NCBI GenBank assembly: GCA_023245765.1
Contig: JAHFJP010000011.1
Coordinates: forward strand, 1,763 to 37,020
Origin: Candidatus Peribacteria bacterium
GTDB lineage: Bacteria; Patescibacteriota; Gracilibacteria; Peribacterales; Peribacteraceae
Direction of reading: 5' to 3'
DNA length: 35,258 nt
Each line of letters opens with the position of its first letter. Positions within the stretch are counted from its first letter, which is position 1. The notes below the pieces were generated by a model. The model saw only the letters and a list, made by a program, of their open reading frames with translations, was not told the DNA's origin and searched no databases. The position numbers and the translations under genes are program-made. Below, in pieces: positions 1 through 6,403 of this stretch.

Positions 1-1153
1 CGACGACGGCGTAGAGACCCGGAGCATCGAACGAGTGGGATTGCCGGACAAGATTCGCGCCACGTTCTTCCTTGCCGTCACCAAAGGACCAGACGACTTC
101 TTTGAGCGTCTCTTTTGTCTCGAGTCGCAGGAGAACCCCAAGTGGCGGGGGGCCGAGGAGGGTTTTAGGCTCGCTGATCAGCGTGATCGGAAATGGCAGC
201 GGCGGCTGCTCCTGGACCGTAACCATGCGCTTGTAGCCGATTTGCGTTTGGTTCGTCAGCTGCATGACCGCTGAAATCGGATAACTTCCGATCGCATAGA
301 ATGTGTGTGCGACATCAGGAACGGTGACGGTAATCGGCGGATTGCCATCCCCAAAATCCCATTGCACCTGCTTGAGAAGTTTTGGATCGGTGAGGAGCGT
401 GCCCACGCTGAACTTCACCGGCTTCTCCACGATCGGCTGCACCGGAATCATCGAAAACACGGCCTGCGGGATGCTGACGCGGCGTGTGATGCGCCGGAAA
501 TCGCCACCTTCCACCTGAATCCTGACTGCGGGAATATAGCTGCCCTGGCGCTCATACAGGACGGTAGTGGTCGGCGCGACGGTTTCTTCGTTCACCTTGC
601 CGTCACCTTCCGTATCCCACTGATACTTGGTCGGCTTCATCCCCATGTTGCGCATAATCGCGGCGGCACGCTCTGCGCTGAGCGTCACCGCGACGGGGGC
701 GATGAGGTCTGCAGCGTTCGCGGGCGAGACAACATCGAGCGGGAGCGCCGGTTCGCGCATAATGAAGAACGGCAGTGCAATACTCAGCAGCAACCCCGGA
801 GTCAGAATGCCGATCACTTTGATGAGACCCATGCGCCTGGTAGCGATTGATGCCTGTGACGAAGAAATTCGCTTGAGTGCAAAAAGTCCTGCGCCGATGA
901 ACGCCAACGCGCCGGCAAGGCAGACCAGGAGTCCCATGGAGACGAGATTTCCTCCCGCTCCCGTCGGGTCAGGAAGCATCATCAGAAGGAAGACACACAC
1001 CAGCACGTAGAGTCCATAGAGAACCCCTCCGGCGAAAAGAACACGCCGCTTGGCCAGATGAACCGCATCAACGGACGGTCCGGCGTTCGCAGGCGCACCC
1101 GATGCAGTCACGCTGTCCACCGCTGGGGCCGGTGTTGGAGGAGTATCGGGCAT
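1..1153 (-). CDS. Membrane-anchored PKD-repeat protein (partial, C-terminus beyond window)
   Basis: Translating the minus strand from ATG at 1153 gives 384 codons open to the window edge, so the C-terminus is missing. Residues ~1-30 are Pro/Ala-rich. Three hydrophobic segments follow (around residues 38-60, 70-92 and 110-130). After these come at least two PKD-type beta-sandwich repeats, each marked by the W-[DS]-F-G-D-G core (QWDFGDGNPP and WSFGDGKEE), and a weaker one (QWDTEGDGK). PKD domains are extracellular immunoglobulin-like modules used for adhesion or protein contact. The start lies 3 nt after the stop of the upstream lipoprotein gene, so the two are almost certainly co-transcribed. 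No Shine-Dalgarno is visible. I infer a surface-exposed protein held by its N-terminal membrane segments. The exact function is unknown. Confidence 0.85.
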   Translation of the reverse strand, partial: MPDTPPTPAPAVDSVTASGAPANAGPSVDAVHLAKRRVLFAGGVLYGLYVLVCVFLLMMLPDPTGAGGNLVSMGLLVCLAGALAFIGAGLFALKRISSSQASIATRRMGLIKVIGILTPGLLLSIALPFFIMREPALPLDVVSPANAADLIAPVAVTLSAERAAAIMRNMGMKPTKYQWDTEGDGKVNEETVAPTTTVLYERQGSYIPAVRIQVEGGDFRRITRRVSIPQAVFSMIPVQPIVEKPVKFSVGTLLTDPKLLKQVQWDFGDGNPPITVTVPDVAHTFYAIGSYPISAVMQLTNQTQIGYKRMVTVQEQPPLPFPITLISEPKTLLGPPPLGVLLRLETKETLKEVVWSFGDGKEERGANLVRQSHSFDAPGLYAVV

Positions 1154-1156
1154 GGA

Positions 1157-2038
1157 TCAGTGGAACAAGGATATCGTTGGCACTGCTGAAAGGATGTTCT
1201 CCAGAAGACCAGTATCGAGTACCTGCGGGTTCTCCGGAAGTATAATGGGTGCCGCGGCATTGTGGTGACGCAGATCCACACTAAACTCCATACGCTCGGA
1301 CGGTGGATCTCCTTTGGACGTGATCGTCCATTGCAACCGGTGAGGAAAGAATGTCTCGGCATCTATCCAGAGCTCACCAATAGTATCGTAACGGGCAAAC
1401 TGGCCCCGTGCGGTGACTGGATCGAACGGCTTGCCTTGCTGCTCCGCAGTCGATTTCATCAACGCCACAAGACGTTCGGGATCGATCGTGACCGCATACC
1501 GGTACGCGTCTCGTCCATTGATACTGTCGAGTCCCTTGTCGCCCGTCACGGTTACCACCGAGGCTTGAGCGCGGAGGAACTGCGGATCGGGAGTAAGCGA
1601 CTGCACGGAAGAAGGCTCCGCTCCCGGAATACTCCACCATACATTGATGACCTCCTGACCGGCTCCGGACGGGAGAAGTTCTGGCGACACCGTGCGGGCA
1701 CGCACAAAGAGATTCTGCGATTCACTCACGACGTCTCCCAACAAATGGAATGCCTTGGCGGGTTGCCCGGCGTGTTTCGTCGTCCCCTCAATATCCGCAG
1801 AAAAAGACGTCTGTTGTCCCCCATGCGAAAGCGTTCCCTGGAGCTTTGCCGTCGTCTGCAACGTCATCGCAGACGTTGCCTGCGAGAGACTTGCCGTGCC
1901 CTCATAGTCCACGGACTGGAGCTGCGCGCTCGCCGCCATCGATCGTTGCAGCACTTCCGCAGGCGAAAGGTCCCCCGCTCTCCGGCAACCGGAGAGGAGC
2001 AGAATTCCCATTGCCGCAAATGCGCCCAACCGTTTCAT
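1157..2038 (-). CDS. Lipoprotein, possible LolA/LppX-like fold
   Basis: This is a 293-aa protein with a clear type II signal peptide: MKRLG, a hydrophobic stretch, then lipobox LLSGC with the acylated Cys at about residue 18. The rest is a soluble beta-rich domain with features such as 'YEGTASLSQ' and 'IGELWIDAETFFPHRLQW'. That pattern of strands plus a late 'lw.D..t..p.r' segment resembles the LolA/LppX-type half-barrel lipoproteins often seen in actinobacteria and CPR. This assignment is by eye and weak. It sits in the envelope operon between a secreted protein (24 nt upstream) and the PKD protein (3 nt downstream). A -10-like TACACT lies at 2050-2055, 11 nt before the ATG, and could be an internal promoter. 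The function is unknown, probably cell-surface. Confidence 0.8.
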   Translation of the reverse strand: MKRLGAFAAMGILLLSGCRRAGDLSPAEVLQRSMAASAQLQSVDYEGTASLSQATSAMTLQTTAKLQGTLSHGGQQTSFSADIEGTTKHAGQPAKAFHLLGDVVSESQNLFVRARTVSPELLPSGAGQEVINVWWSIPGAEPSSVQSLTPDPQFLRAQASVVTVTGDKGLDSINGRDAYRYAVTIDPERLVALMKSTAEQQGKPFDPVTARGQFARYDTIGELWIDAETFFPHRLQWTITSKGDPPSERMEFSVDLRHHNAAAPIILPENPQVLDTGLLENILSAVPTISLFH

Positions 2039-2062
2039 GGTTGGACATCAGTGTACAGAAGA

Positions 2063-2995
2063 CTAACGACCTATAACAGGGCTCGCCTCCACGTCGCTCG
2101 GCTCCTGAATGATGAACCTCACAGTCTTCCTCCTGCTCGCACGGATATCGGCGAGCAGTTGAATCTGGCGGATTTCGTTCTTCTTGAGAATTAGTGGCGG
2201 ATCGAGGACCACGCGAATGCGATCACTCTCAAGATAGGGATATGTTTTGGAGAGGATGGTATGGCCGCTCGTCTCGAGTAAGAGGTTCTGAAGATCGGTG
2301 TCACGCGCCGTACCATCGTTGATAAACGTGATAGCGCTGACCGCCTGATCATCACGGCTGTCGGCGCGCAAACGCAGACGAGAAACTGTGCGCGCGGCAC
2401 CATAGGTGAGCGTCCCGGGGAGCGGCAGATACTCGAACGTGACGGTCCCACTGACGGCACCGACAGGAATCGTGACCGACGGCGCTCCTGCAGGATTCAC
2501 AACAATGCGAACTGGTGCATCGGCATTCACATCATCCCGACTGTCGATGGCAAACGCGTGTTCTCCGGCCGCAGCCGCGGACGCACTGAAATCGGCAACG
2601 ATATCCATGCTGACCGTCTCGCATGCCTTCACCGTAAGGCCGCGAAACCAACGAAGAGCTACTGTTCCCTCGCTGCCGGTCATCGGTGCCGTGCGTGTCT
2701 GTCGCTTGGTGTCCGCCATCGCATACACGCGCTCAACATCATGGAAATCGCCGAGTGCTTTGTGGTGCACCGTCATAGCGGCCACGTGGACGTCACGCGC
2801 GCAGGACGCGGTAAAGCGCACCGTCAGCATCGTGACCCGCTGTGCCCCGATCGGTACCGAGGCCGACGGACGCGAGACCACCTGCACGACAAGCTCGGCG
2901 GGAGTCGCTGCAAAAACAGGAACCGCACATGATCCGATGCTCAACGAAGCGATAATCATGGCGGAGATGACTGCCCTTCCACTCATGGAACTCAT
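2063..2995 (-). CDS. Secreted protein of unknown function
   Basis: A 310-aa protein is predicted. I chose ATG at 2995 because it is preceded at suitable distance by GAGAGGTG, one of the few good Shine-Dalgarno sequences in the window. An upstream in-frame GTG (3028) lacks one. The N-terminus is a signal peptide (hydrophobic core AVISAMIIASLSIGS, probable cleavage near VFAAT). The mature part is beta-rich without obvious repeats. It carries phrases such as 'VEYLPLPGTLTYGAARTVSRL'-like strands and two Cys pairs spaced far apart, suggesting an exported beta-sandwich. I do not recognise a family. It lies 54 nt after the TPM-domain gene and 24 nt before a lipoprotein gene, within the envelope operon. 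Confidence 0.75.
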   Translation of the reverse strand: MSSMSGRAVISAMIIASLSIGSCAVPVFAATPAELVVQVVSRPSASVPIGAQRVTMLTVRFTASCARDVHVAAMTVHHKALGDFHDVERVYAMADTKRQTRTAPMTGSEGTVALRWFRGLTVKACETVSMDIVADFSASAAAAGEHAFAIDSRDDVNADAPVRIVVNPAGAPSVTIPVGAVSGTVTFEYLPLPGTLTYGAARTVSRLRLRADSRDDQAVSAITFINDGTARDTDLQNLLLETSGHTILSKTYPYLESDRIRVVLDPPLILKKNEIRQIQLLADIRASRRKTVRFIIQEPSDVEASPVIGR

Positions 2996-3012
2996 TGTAC
3001 ACCTCTCGTTCC

Positions 3013-3041
3013 ATTTTTCACTTTTCACTTTTCATTTTCAC
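3013..3041. repeat. Short tandem TTTTCAC repeat
   Basis: Four near-identical 7-8 nt units (TTTTCAC / TTTTCAT) run in tandem in the gap between the TPM gene and the secreted-protein gene. They could affect spacing or transcription, but no function is evident. Confidence 0.6.
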
Positions 3042-3049
3042 TGATCTAT

Positions 3050-3922
3050 CTACCACCTCCCACTCGCCCCTCCCCCTCCTGAACTTCCTCCCCCAAATCC
3101 CCCGAACCCTCCCCCTCCCCCACCCGATCCTCCGCCAAATCCGCCCCCGCCCCATGGCCCTCTGCGACCACGTTGGAAAGCGCCGGGGTGCTTTGAGACA
3201 ATGTAATCAAAAAGCAATCCGAGTCCCACGAGCACGGGAATCGCCACCCACCAGGCGAAGACGATCGCCAGAATAATGCCGAACAGGCCACCCACGATGC
3301 CACCCAGCCACCACGATTTGCTCCGTGCCATCCAGGCGGCAAAGAAGTTCATCAGCACGAAGAAGAAAAAGAACACGAAAGGAAAGAAGTCTCCTGGGCT
3401 GCTGGTTTCCGTATACCGCTGCGCAGTATATTCGCCGGCAATATGCTTTTTGAGGGAATCGATAGCAGCGACAAATCCCTCTTTGTACTTGGCCTCTCGG
3501 AAGGGCGGTACGAGATCGGTATCGATGATGCCCTTCGCGACGATGTCGGGAACCGCACCCTCAAGACCGTAGCCGACTTCAAATCGCATCTCTCGATCGG
3601 CACTGGCAACGAGGAGCAGGATGCCATTGTCGTGCCCGGACTTGCCGATGCCCCACGTGCGAAACACGGCATTCGCGGCATCCTCAATCGGCTCATCGTG
3701 CAGTGACTCCACGACGAGAATGGCAATCTCATTGCTTGTCTGTTGCTCAATATCGCTCAGGATCCGCTCAATCTCGACCTCATCGGCGGGAGCGAGCAGT
3801 GGCGTTGTTTGGGTGTAGAAGCCGTCGTTGGCCGGTACGTCGAACGCGAGCGCGACGGAAGGTGCCCGCGAGAGAACGGCGATCACCGCCAGCGCAATGA
3901 GCGGATATCGGTAGAAGATCAT
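3050..3922 (-). CDS. TPM-domain (YgcG/DUF477-type) membrane protein
   Basis: A 290-aa protein with an N-terminal signal/anchor (residues ~6-26). A TPM domain follows (about residues 35-165) with the typical features: 'LAPADEVEIERILSDIEQQTSNEIAIL' style start, 'FRTWGIGKSGHDNGILLLVA' and 'MRFEVGYGLEGAVPD'. Two transmembrane segments lie around residues 175-240. The tail is very Gly-rich and ends in GASGRW, as in YgcG-like proteins. TPM domains have been described as acid phosphatase-like or as photosystem-repair factors in plants; the bacterial role is unclear. The gene starts 7 nt after lemA. LemA and TPM proteins are a recurring pair, often with rhomboid or other membrane proteins. The family call is firm, the function is not. 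Confidence 0.92.
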   Translation of the reverse strand: MIFYRYPLIALAVIAVLSRAPSVALAFDVPANDGFYTQTTPLLAPADEVEIERILSDIEQQTSNEIAILVVESLHDEPIEDAANAVFRTWGIGKSGHDNGILLLVASADREMRFEVGYGLEGAVPDIVAKGIIDTDLVPPFREAKYKEGFVAAIDSLKKHIAGEYTAQRYTETSSPGDFFPFVFFFFFVLMNFFAAWMARSKSWWLGGIVGGLFGIILAIVFAWWVAIPVLVGLGLLFDYIVSKHPGAFQRGRRGPWGGGGFGGGSGGGGGGFGGFGGGSSGGGGASGRW

Positions 3923-3929
3923 GATGTGA

Positions 3930-4493
3930 TCAGAATTTCACGGCAGGAGCCTTATCAGCGCCTTCATCGCTTGCAAAGAGCTTCTCCGGACCAAAGCCGA
4001 ACATGCTCGCGAGGATGTTTCGCGGAAAGCGGGCGACGAGAACGTTATACGTCTGCACGCTGAGATTGTAATCACGCCGGGCGACGGCGATACGATTCTC
4101 AGTTCCCTCAAGCTGCGTCATCAGATCACGAAAAGCCTGCGTTGCCTGGAGCTGGGGATACGCCTCAACCGTGACGAGAAGTCTGCTGAGAGCGGAATCG
4201 AATCCTGATGCCGCAGTGATTTTGTCATCGCGGGATCCCGCACTCTGCCACTGCGACCGGGCGGCCGTGATCGCCGTGAAAGTGTCCTGCTCGAACGCTG
4301 CAGCACCTTTGACCGTACTGACAAGATTTGGGACAAGGTCGAAGCGGCGCTGATACTGCGTTTCGACCTGTGCCCACGAGGCCTCGACTCCTGTCTTCGC
4401 GGTGACGAGGCCGTTGTAGCCGGTCCAGACCCAGAGAAGCAGCAGAGCTGCGACGCCAAGGATGATGTACAGAGAACGTGAAGAAGACGTCAT
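3930..4493 (-). CDS. lemA: LemA family protein
   Basis: A 187-aa protein with a single N-terminal transmembrane segment (SLYIILGVAALLLLWVW). The LemA helical domain follows: 'YNGLVTAKTGVEASWAQVE', 'YQRRFDLVPNLVSTVKG', 'YPQLQATQAFRDLMTQLEG', and the terminal 'VQTYNVLVARFPRNILASMFGF'. LemA proteins are membrane-tethered helical bundles of uncertain function. I prefer ATG at 4493. An in-frame TTG nine bases earlier (4502) would add three residues. Neither has a Shine-Dalgarno. It is directly followed by the TPM-domain gene (7 nt), the usual LemA partner, and preceded by the DUF1761 gene (23 nt). Confidence 0.95.
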   Translation of the reverse strand: MTSSSRSLYIILGVAALLLLWVWTGYNGLVTAKTGVEASWAQVETQYQRRFDLVPNLVSTVKGAAAFEQDTFTAITAARSQWQSAGSRDDKITAASGFDSALSRLLVTVEAYPQLQATQAFRDLMTQLEGTENRIAVARRDYNLSVQTYNVLVARFPRNILASMFGFGPEKLFASDEGADKAPAVKF

Positions 4494-4516
4494 AGAGATC
4501 AAAGAGAGAATGATAA

Positions 4517-4909
4517 CTACACTGTCATCAAAATCCAGGAGACAAGCAAGACATTCGCGGCCTGATGTCCGGATTCAATCAGAACCAGTTCCAATGGCTT
4601 CTTGCTAAAGAGTGACCGAGTAACGTTGGGCATGAAATCGAAGCCAAACCAAAGCAACGTGCCGAGCTTCCAGGCGTTCGAGAGCGTCTTGATATCCGCG
4701 AGTTTGATCACCACGGCAAGGAGGAAGGCGATCACAAGGCTCGTGAAAAAGGTCGAGAGGAATGGCACCAGCATCGATCCCTTCTTTTTCCTTGGATTAA
4801 TGCCATGGAGACGGATCCAGGGCTTGGCAAACAGAAGTGGTGAAAACCAGACAAATCCAAGAGGAACTGTGGCGAGAGCTGCGAGAAAAATAGACAGTGG
4901 ATCGAGCAT
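4517..4909 (-). CDS. DUF1761 family membrane protein
   Basis: A 130-aa protein with four predicted transmembrane helices. It opens with MLDPLSIFLAALATVPLGFVWFSPLLFAKPW-type sequence, matching the DUF1761 signature (small aliphatic helix, then 'W.sPllF.k.W...'). The long open frame continues upstream to 5068, but that extension overlaps the tRNA-Pro gene, so the start is set at ATG 4909. The biochemical role of DUF1761 is unknown. It heads the minus-strand envelope operon that continues with lemA. Confidence 0.82.
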   Translation of the reverse strand: MLDPLSIFLAALATVPLGFVWFSPLLFAKPWIRLHGINPRKKKGSMLVPFLSTFFTSLVIAFLLAVVIKLADIKTLSNAWKLGTLLWFGFDFMPNVTRSLFSKKPLELVLIESGHQAANVLLVSWILMTV

Positions 4910-5006
4910 ACCGTTGGGGAAGGGATGAATAGACGAACGGTAGTACTCTTTCACGCCGAAAAAAACTGCCTTGAAGCGCAGACTATGTTGCCATGCATGA
5001 AAGTAT

Positions 5007-5083
5007 TGGTCGGGACGAAAGGACTTGAACCTTCGACCTCGCGGTCCCGAACCGCGCGCTCTAGCCAACTGAGCTACGTCCCG
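5007..5083 (-). tRNA. tRNA-Pro(CGG)
   Basis: The minus strand folds as a full cloverleaf: acceptor CGGGACG/CGTCCCG, D-arm GCTC..GAGC, anticodon stem CGCGG/CCGCG with loop TTCGGGA (anticodon CGG, reads CCG, G37 as usual in tRNA-Pro), and T-arm GAAGG-TTCAAGT-CCTTT. Discriminator A and the CCA end are encoded (5007-5010). A promoter-like TTGGCG-17-TATGTT ends 8 nt before the mature 5' end. Confidence 0.97.
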
Positions 5084-5091
5084 ATGGAGTG

Positions 5092-5120
5092 AACATAGCG
5101 AAAATGCCGTCTATCGCCAA
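5092..5120 (-). promoter_or_regulatory. Promoter for tRNA-Pro
   Basis: On the minus strand TTGGCG (5115-5120) and TATGTT (5092-5097) are separated by 17 nt. The -10 ends 8 nt before tRNA position 1, so transcription would start at or very near the mature 5' end. Confidence 0.6.
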
Positions 5121-5157
5121 CGACAACTTCTGATCACAATAGTCCTTGCTGAGAAAT

Positions 5158-5337
5158 TCAGGCAGCATTGGAATTCCGCTTCTTTGCTTCCAACAATTCT
5201 TGAACAGATCGATATCCTTGTTCTTGGAGCCAAGATTCAAGAGAAGCATATGAACCATGTATCCAACGACTAAAACGTTGTGCTTCTTGATCCTTTTCTG
5301 GAGCTGCGTTATCGGTAGGCAATTTATCAGTACTCAT
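5158..5337 (-). CDS. Small hypothetical protein (59 aa)
   Basis: The predicted product starts MSTDKLPTDNAAPEKDQE, then has a compact helical part (SYASLESWLQEQGYRSVQELL) and ends KKRNSNAA. It is soluble and has no known family. I chose ATG at 5337 rather than the upstream GTG at 5343. A -10-like TAAGAT (5346-5351) sits 8 nt before it, matching the leaderless geometry of other genes here; the best -35 is weak (TGTTAA, 17 nt away). It is transcribed towards the tRNA-Pro gene. It could be a real small protein of this lineage; homologues would settle it. Confidence 0.5.
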   Translation of the reverse strand: MSTDKLPTDNAAPEKDQEAQRFSRWIHGSYASLESWLQEQGYRSVQELLEAKKRNSNAA

Positions 5338-5351
5338 ACGCACGTATCTTA

Positions 5352-5640
5352 ATACCTTCTTACGTGTCTTAACACCTTGGACTCAATGGCATTCGAAAAT
5401 ATGTAATAAAACAATTTTTATTTTTTTCTATTATCAAGTGAGTCGAATCAACAACTTTATGTACACATTTTTTATACAATATTTTCTAATGCTATTCGGC
5501 TTTTGATTGAATTTTATCAGATATAAATGGGCAAGGGATGACGTTGCCCAAAGAGTAGTGATCACCAGAGTTCGCCAACGATTACCTAGACACGATTTGA
5601 CAGTTCCGTACACTCCCCGCCCCTGTCCCCGGGGCTCTAG
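5352..5640. other. AT-rich intergenic stretch without convincing genes
   Basis: No supported gene is seen on either strand. Bases 5395-5525 are strikingly AT-rich (runs such as AATTTTTATTTTTTT), unlike the GC-rich neighbours. A 7-bp hairpin TGGGCAA/TTGCCCA lies at 5528-5550. A direct repeat TCTTAAYACCTT appears at about 5348 and 5368. The C/G-rich segment 5614-5636 contains CCCCGGGG. This may hold regulatory elements or a short non-coding RNA, but I cannot support one. Confidence 0.5.
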
Positions 5641-5641
5641 T

Positions 5642-5758
5642 ATGGTACCCGTGAAGCAATTCACATCCCTGGCTTCACTCGCGCACGTGCTCATGCACGC
5701 GCTTCTCATCACCGTCCTGATGATCAACATCGTGATGAGCCTCCCCGCCCTCAGCTGA
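5642..5758 (+). CDS. Possible 38-aa hydrophobic peptide
   Basis: ATG at 5642 opens a 38-codon frame with a charged start (MVPVKQF) and a single hydrophobic segment (HVLMHALLITVLMINIVMSL), ending LPALS then TGA. Base composition changes abruptly from the AT-rich gap to coding-like GC-rich sequence here. There is no Shine-Dalgarno and no clear -10 at the usual distance. It could encode a single-span membrane peptide or be chance. Low confidence. Confidence 0.25.
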   Translation: MVPVKQFTSLASLAHVLMHALLITVLMINIVMSLPALS

Positions 5759-5837
5759 AGGGAGACGAGTGAATCCCCCGCCCCATACAAAAACACACGA
5801 CCATCGCTCTGCGCTGGAGCCCTGCTCTGTATCTGCC

Positions 5838-6350
5838 TCACCGCTCAACCTCTTTGAGCAGACCTTTCGACTGCACCGGATCAGTATCATGAGGGCCAGA
5901 CTGATCCTCCAGCGTGACGAGAACATCGGTGTAGGCGCGCAGGTCTTTTGCGATTTCTGCGGTGGTCACATGCCGGACATCATTGAGAGGGTTCTGAAGA
6001 ATATCCAGACGAACACGTTCCTTCGAACCGGTCTTTGCGAGCCAGGCAACGAACTTCGACCCTTTGGGAGCAGGATGAATATTCAGATTCACCGTCACGA
6101 TCGTCGTTCCGTCGGCAAAAACATGAGACTGTGCAACGCCGTTTGCTTTGACCTTTTCATTTCCCCCCATCGCACCAAGGCCGAACCATACTTCTTTTCC
6201 ATGTTCGGGATGAATCACCTCCTTGCCTGCAGGCATCGTCACCTGGAGGATTTCATTGCCGATCGTCGCCTCCCGGCGCACCCGCTGCTTGGTGCAGGAT
6301 GCAAGGAACAGAACGCAGCAGAGGCCAATGACAACAGATGTGCGCTTCAT
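5838..6350 (-). CDS. Lipoprotein, anti-sigma-K (RskA)-like C-terminal fold possible
   Basis: A 170-aa protein with a lipoprotein signal (MKRTSVVIGLCCVLFLASC, Cys at residue 19). The mature domain is a small beta-sandwich with 'FADGTTIVTVNLNIHPAPKGSKF' and 'AWLAKTGSKERVRLDIL', and ends 'VLVTLEDQSGPHDTDPVQSKG'. That last pattern (VTLE..sgp..P...G) resembles the extracytoplasmic part of RskA-type anti-sigma factors, but no sigma factor is adjacent, so I do not assign that role. An extended -10 TGCTAGATT (6360-6368) lies 9 nt before the ATG, suggesting a very short leader. The gene lies 53 nt after the O-antigen-ligase-like gene, on the same strand. Confidence 0.8.
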   Translation of the reverse strand: MKRTSVVIGLCCVLFLASCTKQRVRREATIGNEILQVTMPAGKEVIHPEHGKEVWFGLGAMGGNEKVKANGVAQSHVFADGTTIVTVNLNIHPAPKGSKFVAWLAKTGSKERVRLDILQNPLNDVRHVTTAEIAKDLRAYTDVLVTLEDQSGPHDTDPVQSKGLLKEVER

Positions 6351-6359
6351 AGGGGCACG

Positions 6360-6368
6360 AATCTAGCA
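6360..6368 (-). promoter_or_regulatory. Extended -10 for the 5838-6350 lipoprotein gene
   Basis: The minus strand reads TGCTAGATT with the hexamer ending 9 nt before the start codon. It predicts a leader of only a few nucleotides. No good -35 was seen. Confidence 0.4.
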
Positions 6369-6403
6369 TCGCTGGGAGGCGACGGCAAACATTCGCTGGA
6401 CAA

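Noticed and set aside
305-850. Plus-strand ORFs over 35-1010
   Set aside because: They are antisense to the PKD protein on the minus strand, whose WDFGDG-type motifs and membrane segments make it the real gene.
1262-2194. 310-aa plus-strand ORF
   Set aside because: Antisense to the lipoprotein gene with clear lipobox; the product is Arg-rich without any domain.
4910-5068. N-terminal extension of the DUF1761 frame
   Set aside because: It overlaps the tRNA-Pro gene, and the family's usual N-terminus begins at ATG 4909.
5597-5614. TTGACA and TACACT as a promoter for the 38-aa peptide
   Set aside because: They are only 6 nt apart, and no -10 lies 16-18 nt from the TTGACA.
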